Origin: CAZWHE01 sp964633825
GTDB lineage: Bacteria; Planctomycetota; B15-G4; CAYZWU01
Assembly: GCA_964633825.1 (NCBI GenBank)
Contig: CAZWHE010000187.1
Coordinates: 1 to 6,676, forward strand
Direction: 5' to 3'
DNA: 6,676 bases
Shown here piece after piece: positions 1 to 5,427 of the stretch. How positions within the stretch are numbered: the stretch's first letter is position 1; every line of letters begins with the position of its first letter. Made by a program: the position numbers and the translations under genes. Under the pieces are notes generated by a model. The model was not told where the DNA came from and made no database searches. It saw only the letters and a program-made list of their open reading frames with translations.

Positions 1-2
1 TT

Positions 3-311
3 TTAAGCGGTCGAAGACAGAATTCCACGGGTTGACCCGTGGATGAATGAGCCCTTCCTGTAATTCGCTGCGAGCGAAGCGACGTAGCGAATGCAGGTCA
101 GACCGAAGGTCTGTGACGGTAAGGACCCCGGGCTTGCCCGGGGGAATCTATTTTTGAGTTTTTCACCGAAGGGCACAATGACATCGGAATCGCCGCCGTT
201 GGCTTTGATGTCACACGTGGGATTCGGGTCGCTTCGGTATTGCTGGGCCGCGCCTGTCGTGGTGAACAGGCAAAAACCGATAATGAGAAGAACAATCAGA
301 GAAACTTTCAT
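3..311 (-). CDS. Small secreted protein of 102 residues, 3' half derived from a palindromic repeat element (probably truncated)
   Basis: Residues 1-22 form a clear signal peptide: MKVS, a hydrophobic stretch (LIVLLIIGFCLF), then TTTGAA as a likely signal-peptidase I site. The mature start contains DIKANGGDSDVIV (residues 34-46). This resembles the 'DIKANGSDGP' opening that I recall from many exported bacterial beta-sandwich-type proteins, where it is normally followed by a longer domain. Here the protein-like sequence stops near residue 54. From residue 55 (base 149 and below) the reading frame runs through a cluster of perfect inverted repeats, giving a low-complexity, Arg/Ser/Gly-rich tail up to TAA at 3-5. 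The start is well supported by an SD at 317-323. I infer a longer secreted protein interrupted by insertion of a repeat element; the current product may be a non-functional remnant. No function can be assigned. Real translation of the first 54 codons is likely; the tail is doubtful as protein. Confidence 0.55.
   Translation of the reverse strand: MKVSLIVLLIIGFCLFTTTGAAQQYRSDPNPTCDIKANGGDSDVIVPFGEKLKNRFPRASPGSLPSQTFGLTCIRYVASLAANYRKGSFIHGSTRGILSSTA
21..148. repeat. REPIN-like palindromic element (four consecutive hairpins)
   Basis: Four perfect inverted repeats follow one another. A is at 24-43 (8-bp arms, TCCACGGG/CCCGTGGA, loop TTGA). B is at 63-92 (7-bp outer arms ATTCGCT/AGCGAAT around a 16-base centre rich in AGCGA). 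C is at 99-113 (CAGACC-GAA-GGTCTG). D is at 126-143 (8-bp arms CCCCGGGC/GCCCGGGG, loop TT). The two outer hairpins are each preceded, reading inward from the ends, by a similar head: AATTCCACGGG from the left and GATTCCCCCGGG from the right on the opposite strand. The unit therefore has imperfect terminal inverted repeats that are themselves hairpins. Two REP-like palindromes in inverse orientation with a spacer is the layout of REPINs/BIMEs, which are moved in trans by RAYT (Y1 HUH) transposases. No RAYT lies in this window. The element boundaries and mobility are inferred; the palindromes are seen directly. Confidence 0.6.
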
Positions 312-316
312 CTTAA

Positions 317-323
317 TCCCTCC
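317..323 (-). promoter_or_regulatory. Shine-Dalgarno for the small secreted protein
   Basis: On the minus strand the sequence reads GGAGGGA, ending 5 bases before the ATG at 311-309 (7 bases measured from the GGAGG core). This is a near-perfect SD and fixes the start codon. It also argues that the 5' end of this gene is, or recently was, translated even though its 3' half is repeat-derived. Confidence 0.7.
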
Positions 324-449
324 AGGTCATTATATTGGCGAAAAAAGAACCCTCCACTGGCTGGAGCGCGAATAGGTTTGGGGATGAAACTCTTTGAGAA
401 AAAACTGAATAGCGTCACTTTTCAGGAACGAAAAAATCAGGCTTTGGGT

Positions 450-466
450 TGATCGAGTATCGATCA
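450..466. promoter_or_regulatory. 17-bp perfect inverted repeat, possible operator
   Basis: TGATCGA-GTA-TCGATCA is a perfect 7-bp inverted repeat with a 3-base centre. It sits in the divergent intergenic region, about 140 bp upstream of the leftward start codon and about 150 bp upstream of the rightward -35 box. The size and symmetry fit a dimeric helix-turn-helix regulator site. No regulator gene is in the window, so which protein would bind, if any, is unknown. Confidence 0.35.
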
Positions 467-615
467 TTAGAACATGCGATTTTCTTTATGTGATTAAGTA
501 TAACAGATAGTCGATATCTAGAAAGTTTTATATCAATAAAAATTATTAAAATTAATTAAAGCCGTTGTAATCGTCTGAAATTAAATACGTTAGGCATTTT
601 GAATAACTTCCGAGT

Positions 616-643
616 TTGATAGTTCAAAAATATCAGATATAAT
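616..643 (+). promoter_or_regulatory. Sigma70-type promoter for the beta-helix gene
   Basis: A TTGATA box at 616-621 (5 of 6 to TTGACA) is followed by a 16-bp spacer and a perfect TATAAT at 638-643. Transcription would start near 650, leaving a leader of about 60 bases before the ATG at 710. The spacer carries the 15-mer at 624-638 that recurs in inverted orientation at 5325-5339. The match is good, but AT-rich DNA produces such boxes by chance, and promoter consensus in this lineage is not known. Confidence 0.55.
624..638 (+). repeat. 15-bp dispersed repeat, copy 1 (overlaps promoter spacer)
   Basis: TCAAAAATATCAGAT occupies the spacer of the beta-helix promoter and touches its -10 box. The identical 15-mer occurs on the opposite strand at 5325-5339, in the other large intergenic region. 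The match does not extend further in either direction. Confidence 0.5.
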
Positions 644-696
644 AAACATTGATTTATAGATTCTTGCCTATGTTCGGGGATTCAAAGATATTTGTT

Positions 697-701
697 GGGG
701 G
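697..701 (+). promoter_or_regulatory. Weak SD deciding the beta-helix start
   Basis: GGGGG lies 8 bases before the ATG at 710. It is a poor anti-SD match but well placed. It lies inside the alternative 692 (TTG) extension, which would add only MLGVLS before the signal peptide. Confidence 0.4.
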
Positions 702-709
702 TTCTTTCC

Positions 710-2173
710 ATGCGCAAAGGAATCGTCATTTTAGCCTCGGCTGTATTCCTGATGAGTTTCGGCATTGCTCGAGGTTCTACTATTTATGTTCCCGCCGATT
801 ACACAACGATCCAGGAAGCCGTCAATGTCTCGGCAGACGGGGACATGATCCTTGTAGCAGAAGGGACTTACGTCGAGAATATCGATTTTCTCGGGAAGGC
901 CGTCACTGTGAAGAGCGAGCTAGGGCCGGTTGCCACGATCCTTGACGGGAATCAGGCCGGGAGCGTGCTTTCCTTCAGCACCGGCGAGGGCGCCGGCACG
1001 GTCCTGGAGGGTTTCACGATTACAAATGGTTCGGGAACCTATCAGGGCGCTCCATTTAATGACACGTGCGGCGGCGGAATCTTCTGTGAGAATACATCTC
1101 CCTTGATTATTGATAACATCATCATCGAAAACAGCGCCGAGTACGGCGGCGCCCTTTTCTGCTCCGACTCGGCAGCCCCGTCCGTTTTGAAAAACACCAT
1201 GACCGGAAACTCGGCCAAAATCGGGGGCGGTGTTTTCTGTAAAGGGGCTTCCCCCGAAATCACTGCCAACAGAATATCGGGGAATGCCGGCAGCTATGGC
1301 GGTGGAGGAATCGGTCTCTGGCTCGGCTCGTCTCCTGTCATCGCCAACAACAGGATCCTGGGCAACACAGCCGGATCGGGCGGCGGCGGCGCTGTTCGCA
1401 TTTACAACCAGTCCGCGCCGCAGCTCCTCAACAACACGGTCTACGGGAACTTTGCCGATCCCGGCAGCGGCGGGGCGTTCTACTGTAAAAACGCCACTGC
1501 TGTGGTGGCGAACACGGTTCTCTGGAACAATGACGCCGTCGATGGAACAGCGATATGGATAACCCACACTTCGAGTCCGTCTACACTGTCCATCAGCCAC
1601 TCGGACCTGGAAGGCGGGCAGGCCGCTGTTCATGTCGAAACAGGCTCCACGCTCGATTGGGGCGCCGGCATGGTCGATGCCGATCCGCTTTTCGTCGATG
1701 CCGCGGCCGGGGACTTTCACCTGACATGGGGCTCTCCCTGCGGCGACACAGGGGATGATTCAGCGCCCGGGCTTCCCTCGGAAGACAGCGAGGGAGACCC
1801 GCGGATCGCCGGGGGCGGAACGGATATGGGAGCGGACGAGTTCTATCGTCACCTCTATCACTTCGGTGATGTCGTTGCCGGCCAGAGCATCGATATCAGG
1901 ATTGTCGGTTCACCGGGATCAAAAGTCCGGCTTGGCAGGGGCTCCGGTCTTGCCGACCCTCCCGTATCCACTCCGTACGGTGATTTGTATCTGGACGAAC
2001 CGATCAAGGTATTCATGCCGGGAACCGTTCCCGTGGACGGTGTTCTGAATCTGAGCGTCTTCGTTCCCCTGTCCTGGAGTCAGGGCAATGCATATCCCTT
2101 TCAGGCCCTGGTCGGAGACTTTGGCCTGCCCGATTCCGGTTTGACCAATCTGATGGTGCTCGGCGGGGAGTAA
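710..2173 (+). CDS. Secreted right-handed parallel beta-helix repeat protein
   Basis: The product has 487 residues. A signal peptide at residues 1-22 (MRKG, then ILASAVFLMSF) would export it. Residues 25-109 are the usual N-terminal cap of these proteins (IYVPADYTTIQEAV, DGDMILVAEGTY). About six helix rungs follow at residues 121, 146, 172, 197, 224 and 254. They have a period of 25-30 and a recurring pattern of SP-x-I-x-x-N-x-I-x-GN-x-A, then GGG. The rungs give way to a DPLFVD/DFHL segment and the DPR-GGGTDMGADEF motif (residues 363-377), which typically closes such helices. Residues 381-487 look like a C-terminal beta-sandwich ending LTNLMVLGGE. Beta-helices of this type include polysaccharide lyases and binding or adhesion proteins; no catalytic set is recognisable here, so the substrate is unknown. 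Four rungs carry Cys at the same place (126, 151, 177, 259). The ATG at 710 is preferred to the TTG at 692 because it gives a standard signal peptide and has GGGGG 8 bases upstream. Confidence 0.9.
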   Translation: MRKGIVILASAVFLMSFGIARGSTIYVPADYTTIQEAVNVSADGDMILVAEGTYVENIDFLGKAVTVKSELGPVATILDGNQAGSVLSFSTGEGAGTVLEGFTITNGSGTYQGAPFNDTCGGGIFCENTSPLIIDNIIIENSAEYGGALFCSDSAAPSVLKNTMTGNSAKIGGGVFCKGASPEITANRISGNAGSYGGGGIGLWLGSSPVIANNRILGNTAGSGGGGAVRIYNQSAPQLLNNTVYGNFADPGSGGAFYCKNATAVVANTVLWNNDAVDGTAIWITHTSSPSTLSISHSDLEGGQAAVHVETGSTLDWGAGMVDADPLFVDAAAGDFHLTWGSPCGDTGDDSAPGLPSEDSEGDPRIAGGGTDMGADEFYRHLYHFGDVVAGQSIDIRIVGSPGSKVRLGRGSGLADPPVSTPYGDLYLDEPIKVFMPGTVPVDGVLNLSVFVPLSWSQGNAYPFQALVGDFGLPDSGLTNLMVLGGE

Positions 2174-2186
2174 CCGCTCGGGATGG
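2174..2186. other. 13-bp convergent gap with no separate terminator
   Basis: The stop codons of the beta-helix gene (2171-2173) and the convergent glycoside-hydrolase-like gene (2187-2189 on the opposite strand) are only 13 bases apart. There is no hairpin followed by a T-run in or just beyond the gap on either strand. The nearest strong symmetry is the perfect 10-bp palindrome CCGGGCCCGG at 2251-2260, inside the 3' end of the minus-strand gene. Transcripts from the two genes probably overlap at their 3' ends. Confidence 0.6.
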
Positions 2187-4955
2187 TTAAAATCCTGATC
2201 CCGGCTTCCGCCCTTTCTTGGTATCCGTTTTTTCCGCGTCACCGAAAAGACCGGGCCCGGGATCGACGCTGTCGCTCACGGATTCCCCTCCGTCCGGTAT
2301 AACCCGGAAAAGGAGCGAGCGCCGCATGGGAAGATTGTTGAACTTCACTTTCCACGACGAAGGCCCGTTCGAGCTCACGCCGTAAAAAACCCCGGACCTG
2401 ATCTCAAACACCTGCGGTTTGTCATTCAGGCCGAGTTCATTTGTCAGAACGATGCTGTCCGAAATCGGCTCGATGTCGTCGTTGAGCACGACGACGAAAA
2501 AAGAATCGTCCTCGGGCGATCCGTAGCGTTCCAGATAGATGTCGGGAGCAATTGTGGTCACGAAAGTCAGAGGCTCCCACCCGGCCGCATGGAGCATTTT
2601 GACCAATATGTTCAGCTCGTCGGTGAGCAGGAGACATTGATTTTCGCCGAAAACACCTGGATTCTCGTACTGTGTCGTGTCGATCGGACTGGCGCCCGTT
2701 GCGTGGAGGAGGTATGTGTGCATGAGATCGAGCACATTCTTCCTGGTCACGCCGTTGCCCTCGAAGGCTTGGGCGCGAAACTTTCCGCAGGCCAGAGCCC
2801 TTTTGTACCGCAGGATCTCGGGAGAAAAGTTGACCGAACGGCCTAAGCCGTACTCGCCGTTTTCGATGACGTTTTGAACCTCGTCCGTGTAGATGTCGAT
2901 CCAGGGAAGACATGCATTGGAGTTGGCGATTCCCCACATGTTGACAGTGATGTCGCGCCGAGGATTCGGCGCTGTTGTGTCCATCCATTGGCGCGTCCAA
3001 TCGAGGAAGTCCGTCGCACCGGCGCTCGGCGGCAGCCCGATGCCGTAATCATTGGGTGAATAGGTCAGCGTGTGATGGGGCGCTGCTTCTATATGTTCGC
3101 CGTCAAAATCGATGGCGCCTTGCATGAGCAGGTTGTCCAGGTAGACACCGTCGAGAATAGAGGGGGAAACGTTCCACGAGGGATTGGGGTAGGCCGTATC
3201 GAAGAAGGCCGGCCCCAGAACGCAGCCTTCATTATATTCCGCGTACCCGCCGAATGACTGGTCGAGCTTGAATTCCGCCGCGACCCAGCCATAGTGAAAA
3301 TCCTGGTCATTGAAGTGCCTGAAAACAGGATCTCCGTTCGACGCCTTCTTGATCCCGTCGGAGACCATGGTGTAGTAGGCTTTTTCTTCCGGGTCGGTGC
3401 TGTTCTTGCGGTCTTCGATGATATCGAGAAGCCCTGTGAGCGTCGGCGGCGTCGAGCCCGTTGGAACAACTTCTTCGATGACGAAATCAGGAAGAATGTT
3501 TTCGAGGGCCAGAACATCGTTTTGGTCGCACAAGTAGCATATCCTGGCTCCGATTTTTCCTGAGAAATCATCGTGCCTTATCCTCCAGAAAAGAGACGGA
3601 TCGTGGGGCGAAGTGAACCACTCGGGCTTATCGACCCAGATATTGCCGTAATCGGCGATGATCCCGCGAAAGCCCTGATCCGGATTGAAAGAAAACAAGC
3701 GGGCCGAGAAATAAGCCTGATCTCCCGTGCCGTTCAGAGACGGGTCGAGTCCGAGACGGAAACAGATATCGATGCATTTGCGGGGAACGTCGTACCCGAT
3801 GTCGGTCAGATAAATCGGTTCGAGAGGAACGGCCGCCGCGACTCCCGAGGCGGAATCGAATACTCCGCCGTAGGGATAGAGAGAAACGGGCAGGTTGGAT
3901 TGGCTGTCCGCCGAGGCGCTGTTGGCATAACGGTAAACGTCATCGGCCTGAATGACGCGGCTCATCTCCGCATCGTCGGGCCATGTCCATCCTTCGGCGT
4001 CCACCGGAATCGAGACATGAAGATCAAGGGCATGGGGAAGCCCGTCATCCGTTTTGACCCATCCGTTGATGCCGATTGAATCATCGTGCTCGCTCCAGGT
4101 CGCATCGATTTCGATGGGCCCGGAGAAACCGTTGAACCTCACGCTTCCTTCCACGGTTCGTATGGAGCCCGAAAAGGGATCCAAGATCGATGGACATTCG
4201 AAGAAACGCACGCTGTCGACAAGGTATCCCTCGAGGTCGTATGCGGGATCGAGGTTGGCCGAGACCACGATCCTGACGGATGCGGCGCCTTCGGGGACCG
4301 TCACGGTTCCGCCCACGGCCTTCCATTCGAGAGCCTGATCGAAGAAAGGGGCCATGAATTGGTAATCGTGGACAGGGTATCCGAGGTCGTTCAGCCAGAG
4401 AAGGCCGATTCCGTTGAATGCCTTGCCCTTGCCGGGATCGTACAGGTTGTATTGTCTTTTGAACGTTCCGGCGCTGACGGAAAGGTAACCCCGGAGCGCC
4501 TTGTAAGCGGCCTGAAGCCTGTACCGCTTGCCGGGTGTTACCGGAATCGACACCGCCTGGGGAGAGAGGATCCAGCCCTGCTGCGGATCACTTGCCTGCT
4601 GCGCAGCGATGAGAAGACTCTGTGTTCCTTCGTAAGCGTCCATATCGGATATGACGATGTCGAGCTTGCTTGCACCGATCATCAGGTCCCAGTCGAGCGT
4701 GCTCCCTTCGAATCCTTCCTCGAAAAGGGGGGAGGCCGGCTGATCTGCGCCCCGGAGATCGCGGACATAAAAGCCGTCCGTTGCCAGTCCAGGGGGAAGG
4801 TCGCGGCCTGCGACACTGACGTTGGTGATCTCGCCTGATCCGGAGAATGTGAGCTCCAGATCGCCCCCTGAAACCGTTTGCGAATAAGCGGGCGCGAGAC
4901 AGCAAAGAAATGCCAGTGCGCCGTAGAGCCGTCTTTTCAACGATGTTGATAACAT
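2187..4955 (-). CDS. Large secreted multidomain glycoside-hydrolase-like protein with inserted carbohydrate-binding-type domain
   Basis: The product has 922 residues (numbered from this start). Residues 1-26 are a signal peptide with a basic KRR and the hydrophobic YGALAFLCCLAPAYS. Residues 27-70 look like the first strands of a beta-sandwich (LELTFSGSGEITNVSVAGRD). Residues 78-252 resemble a CBM4/9-like jelly roll (FEEGFEG, then YEGTQSLLI, YRLQAAY, ending YLVDSVRFF). The sandwich then resumes at about 265-420. The linker FRGIIADYGNIWVDKPEWF (429-447) leads into a probable TIM barrel at about 456-805. It contains DGVYLDNL (602-609), NMWG (672-675) and WIDIYTDE (685-692). By analogy with retaining glycosidases, D607 and E692 are candidate nucleophile and acid/base. 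A beta domain at about 816-885 (FFVVVLNDD through SLLFRV) and a charged tail with KTDTKKGRK end the protein. I do not recognise the exact family, so the substrate is unknown. The start is fixed by AAGGGGG 5 bases upstream; an ATG at 4982 would add nine residues. No frameshift or truncation is visible. Confidence 0.85.
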   Translation of the reverse strand: MLSTSLKRRLYGALAFLCCLAPAYSQTVSGGDLELTFSGSGEITNVSVAGRDLPPGLATDGFYVRDLRGADQPASPLFEEGFEGSTLDWDLMIGASKLDIVISDMDAYEGTQSLLIAAQQASDPQQGWILSPQAVSIPVTPGKRYRLQAAYKALRGYLSVSAGTFKRQYNLYDPGKGKAFNGIGLLWLNDLGYPVHDYQFMAPFFDQALEWKAVGGTVTVPEGAASVRIVVSANLDPAYDLEGYLVDSVRFFECPSILDPFSGSIRTVEGSVRFNGFSGPIEIDATWSEHDDSIGINGWVKTDDGLPHALDLHVSIPVDAEGWTWPDDAEMSRVIQADDVYRYANSASADSQSNLPVSLYPYGGVFDSASGVAAAVPLEPIYLTDIGYDVPRKCIDICFRLGLDPSLNGTGDQAYFSARLFSFNPDQGFRGIIADYGNIWVDKPEWFTSPHDPSLFWRIRHDDFSGKIGARICYLCDQNDVLALENILPDFVIEEVVPTGSTPPTLTGLLDIIEDRKNSTDPEEKAYYTMVSDGIKKASNGDPVFRHFNDQDFHYGWVAAEFKLDQSFGGYAEYNEGCVLGPAFFDTAYPNPSWNVSPSILDGVYLDNLLMQGAIDFDGEHIEAAPHHTLTYSPNDYGIGLPPSAGATDFLDWTRQWMDTTAPNPRRDITVNMWGIANSNACLPWIDIYTDEVQNVIENGEYGLGRSVNFSPEILRYKRALACGKFRAQAFEGNGVTRKNVLDLMHTYLLHATGASPIDTTQYENPGVFGENQCLLLTDELNILVKMLHAAGWEPLTFVTTIAPDIYLERYGSPEDDSFFVVVLNDDIEPISDSIVLTNELGLNDKPQVFEIRSGVFYGVSSNGPSSWKVKFNNLPMRRSLLFRVIPDGGESVSDSVDPGPGLFGDAEKTDTKKGRKPGSGF

Positions 4956-4960
4956 GAGCA

Positions 4961-4967
4961 CCCCCTT
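4961..4967 (-). promoter_or_regulatory. Shine-Dalgarno deciding the start of the glycoside-hydrolase-like gene
   Basis: AAGGGGG on the minus strand ends 5 bases before the ATG at 4955-4953. The in-frame upstream ATGs at 4982 and 4979 lack an SD (the sequence before them reads ACGCGGGTG). They would also put nine extra residues ahead of the signal peptide. Confidence 0.6.
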
Positions 4968-5050
4968 GGTCAGAGACATCACCCGCGTTTCAGGTGTGCC
5001 GGACTAACGGTCTTTTGAACAATTCGTCGTTCAACTTGTCGGTGGTTCTG

Positions 5051-5070
5051 TCGAGGTTTTTTTTCCTCGA
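5051..5070. repeat. Inverted repeat with an eight-T loop
   Basis: TCGAGG and CCTCGA form perfect 6-bp arms around exactly eight T residues (A on the minus strand). On the minus strand it would lie in the leader or promoter region of the glycoside-hydrolase-like gene, about 95 bases upstream of its ATG. The T-run is in the loop rather than after the stem, so it is not a standard intrinsic terminator. Confidence 0.4.
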
Positions 5071-5317
5071 AAACTCATTCGGTTTTAAGTGAGTGAAGCA
5101 GGCATTTGTTTGGGCGAGAAGAAGGACCGCAATCGAACGAGAGAGTGGCTGCGTTTTTGCTGCATGTCTTCCAACCGCCATCGGAAGCATTCTCATACTG
5201 GTGAGTAGAAACTTACTCTATTCCAAAATGCATATCAAATTATTTATAAGTTCAGTCTTATGGTAAGCTCCCGTTGCGAACAATAGTCATCACATAGTAA
5301 TATTCGGCTTAACGGGC

Positions 5318-5329
5318 CAGATTAATCTG
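5318..5329. repeat. 12-bp perfect palindrome CAGATTAATCTG
   Basis: CAGATTAATCTG is fully self-complementary. Its right half overlaps the 15-mer shared with the beta-helix promoter, so the two may form one composite site. It lies about 100 bases beyond the propeller stop codon and about 360 bases upstream of the glycoside-hydrolase-like start. A regulator site is possible but not shown. Confidence 0.35.
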
Positions 5330-5339
5330 ATATTTTTGA
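5325..5339 (-). repeat. 15-bp dispersed repeat, copy 2
   Basis: On the minus strand this reads TCAAAAATATCAGAT, identical to 624-638 on the plus strand. Around copy 2 there is no TTGACA/TATAAT pair in the equivalent position, so it is not simply a second copy of the same promoter. Confidence 0.5.
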
Positions 5340-5427
5340 TATATAATTGGGGACGGAATGAGGCCGGCAGTGGGGCGGAGGTTAATTCGAAACAGGGGGA
5401 ATCCATTTCTTTCTATTACATACGGAA

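Larger units (their letters stand above)
312..709. other. AT-rich divergent intergenic region
   Basis: This is the roughly 400-bp space between the divergent starts of the small secreted protein and the beta-helix gene. Its AT content is well above that of the flanking genes, especially 480-660, which includes a run of A/T at about 536-561 containing the TTAATTAA palindrome. It holds the SD of the leftward gene, a 17-bp inverted repeat at 450-466, a weaker inverted repeat at 505-519 (AGATA-GTCGA-TATCT), and a rightward promoter at 616-643. I see no convincing small coding frame: the open frames crossing it have no SD and unremarkable composition. Confidence 0.6.
4956..5427. other. Intergenic region between the propeller gene and the glycoside-hydrolase-like gene
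   Basis: These 472 bases separate two co-oriented minus-strand genes, too far for a tight operon, so the downstream gene probably has its own promoter. Both sigma70-like boxes that I tried on the minus strand around 5220-5290 are poor. The region holds the T8-loop inverted repeat at 5051-5070, an imperfect inverted repeat around 5203-5219 (GAGTAG/CTTACTC with one bulge), the 12-bp palindrome at 5318-5329 and the 15-mer at 5325-5339. A 68-residue open frame at 4990-5196 (minus) has no SD and no recognisable features and is not called as a gene. No clear terminator for the propeller gene is visible. Confidence 0.5.

Noticed and set aside
126..143. CCCCGGGC/GCCCGGGG hairpin as an intrinsic terminator
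   Set aside because: On the plus strand the stem is followed by GAATCTATTTTTG, so the T-run starts about 7 bases after the stem and no plus-strand gene ends before it. It fits better as the end of the repeat element.
21..148. CRISPR array or tRNA as an explanation of the palindrome cluster
   Set aside because: The four hairpins differ from one another in sequence and size, with no regular repeat-spacer spacing, and no cloverleaf with T-loop/anticodon features can be drawn.
329..334. Perfect TATAAT on the minus strand upstream of the small secreted protein
   Set aside because: It lies 5 bases from the SD, so transcription would begin inside the SD itself, and no -35-like hexamer occurs 16-18 bases upstream.
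692..709. TTG start at 692 for the beta-helix protein
   Set aside because: It adds MLGVLS ahead of an already complete signal peptide, uses a rare start codon and lacks a well-spaced SD.
920..1720. 266-residue open frame on the minus strand
   Set aside because: It is antisense to the beta-helix gene, whose rung repeats, signal peptide and closing motif make the plus strand the coding one.
4086..4838. 250-residue open frame on the plus strand
   Set aside because: It is antisense to the glycoside-hydrolase-like gene and shows no recognisable domain or SD.
4990..5196. 68-residue open frame on the minus strand between the propeller and glycoside-hydrolase-like genes
   Set aside because: No SD before its ATG, no signal peptide or domain, and mixed composition (AAKTQPLSRS, KKNLDRTTDK). 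It lies where promoter and leader sequence are expected.
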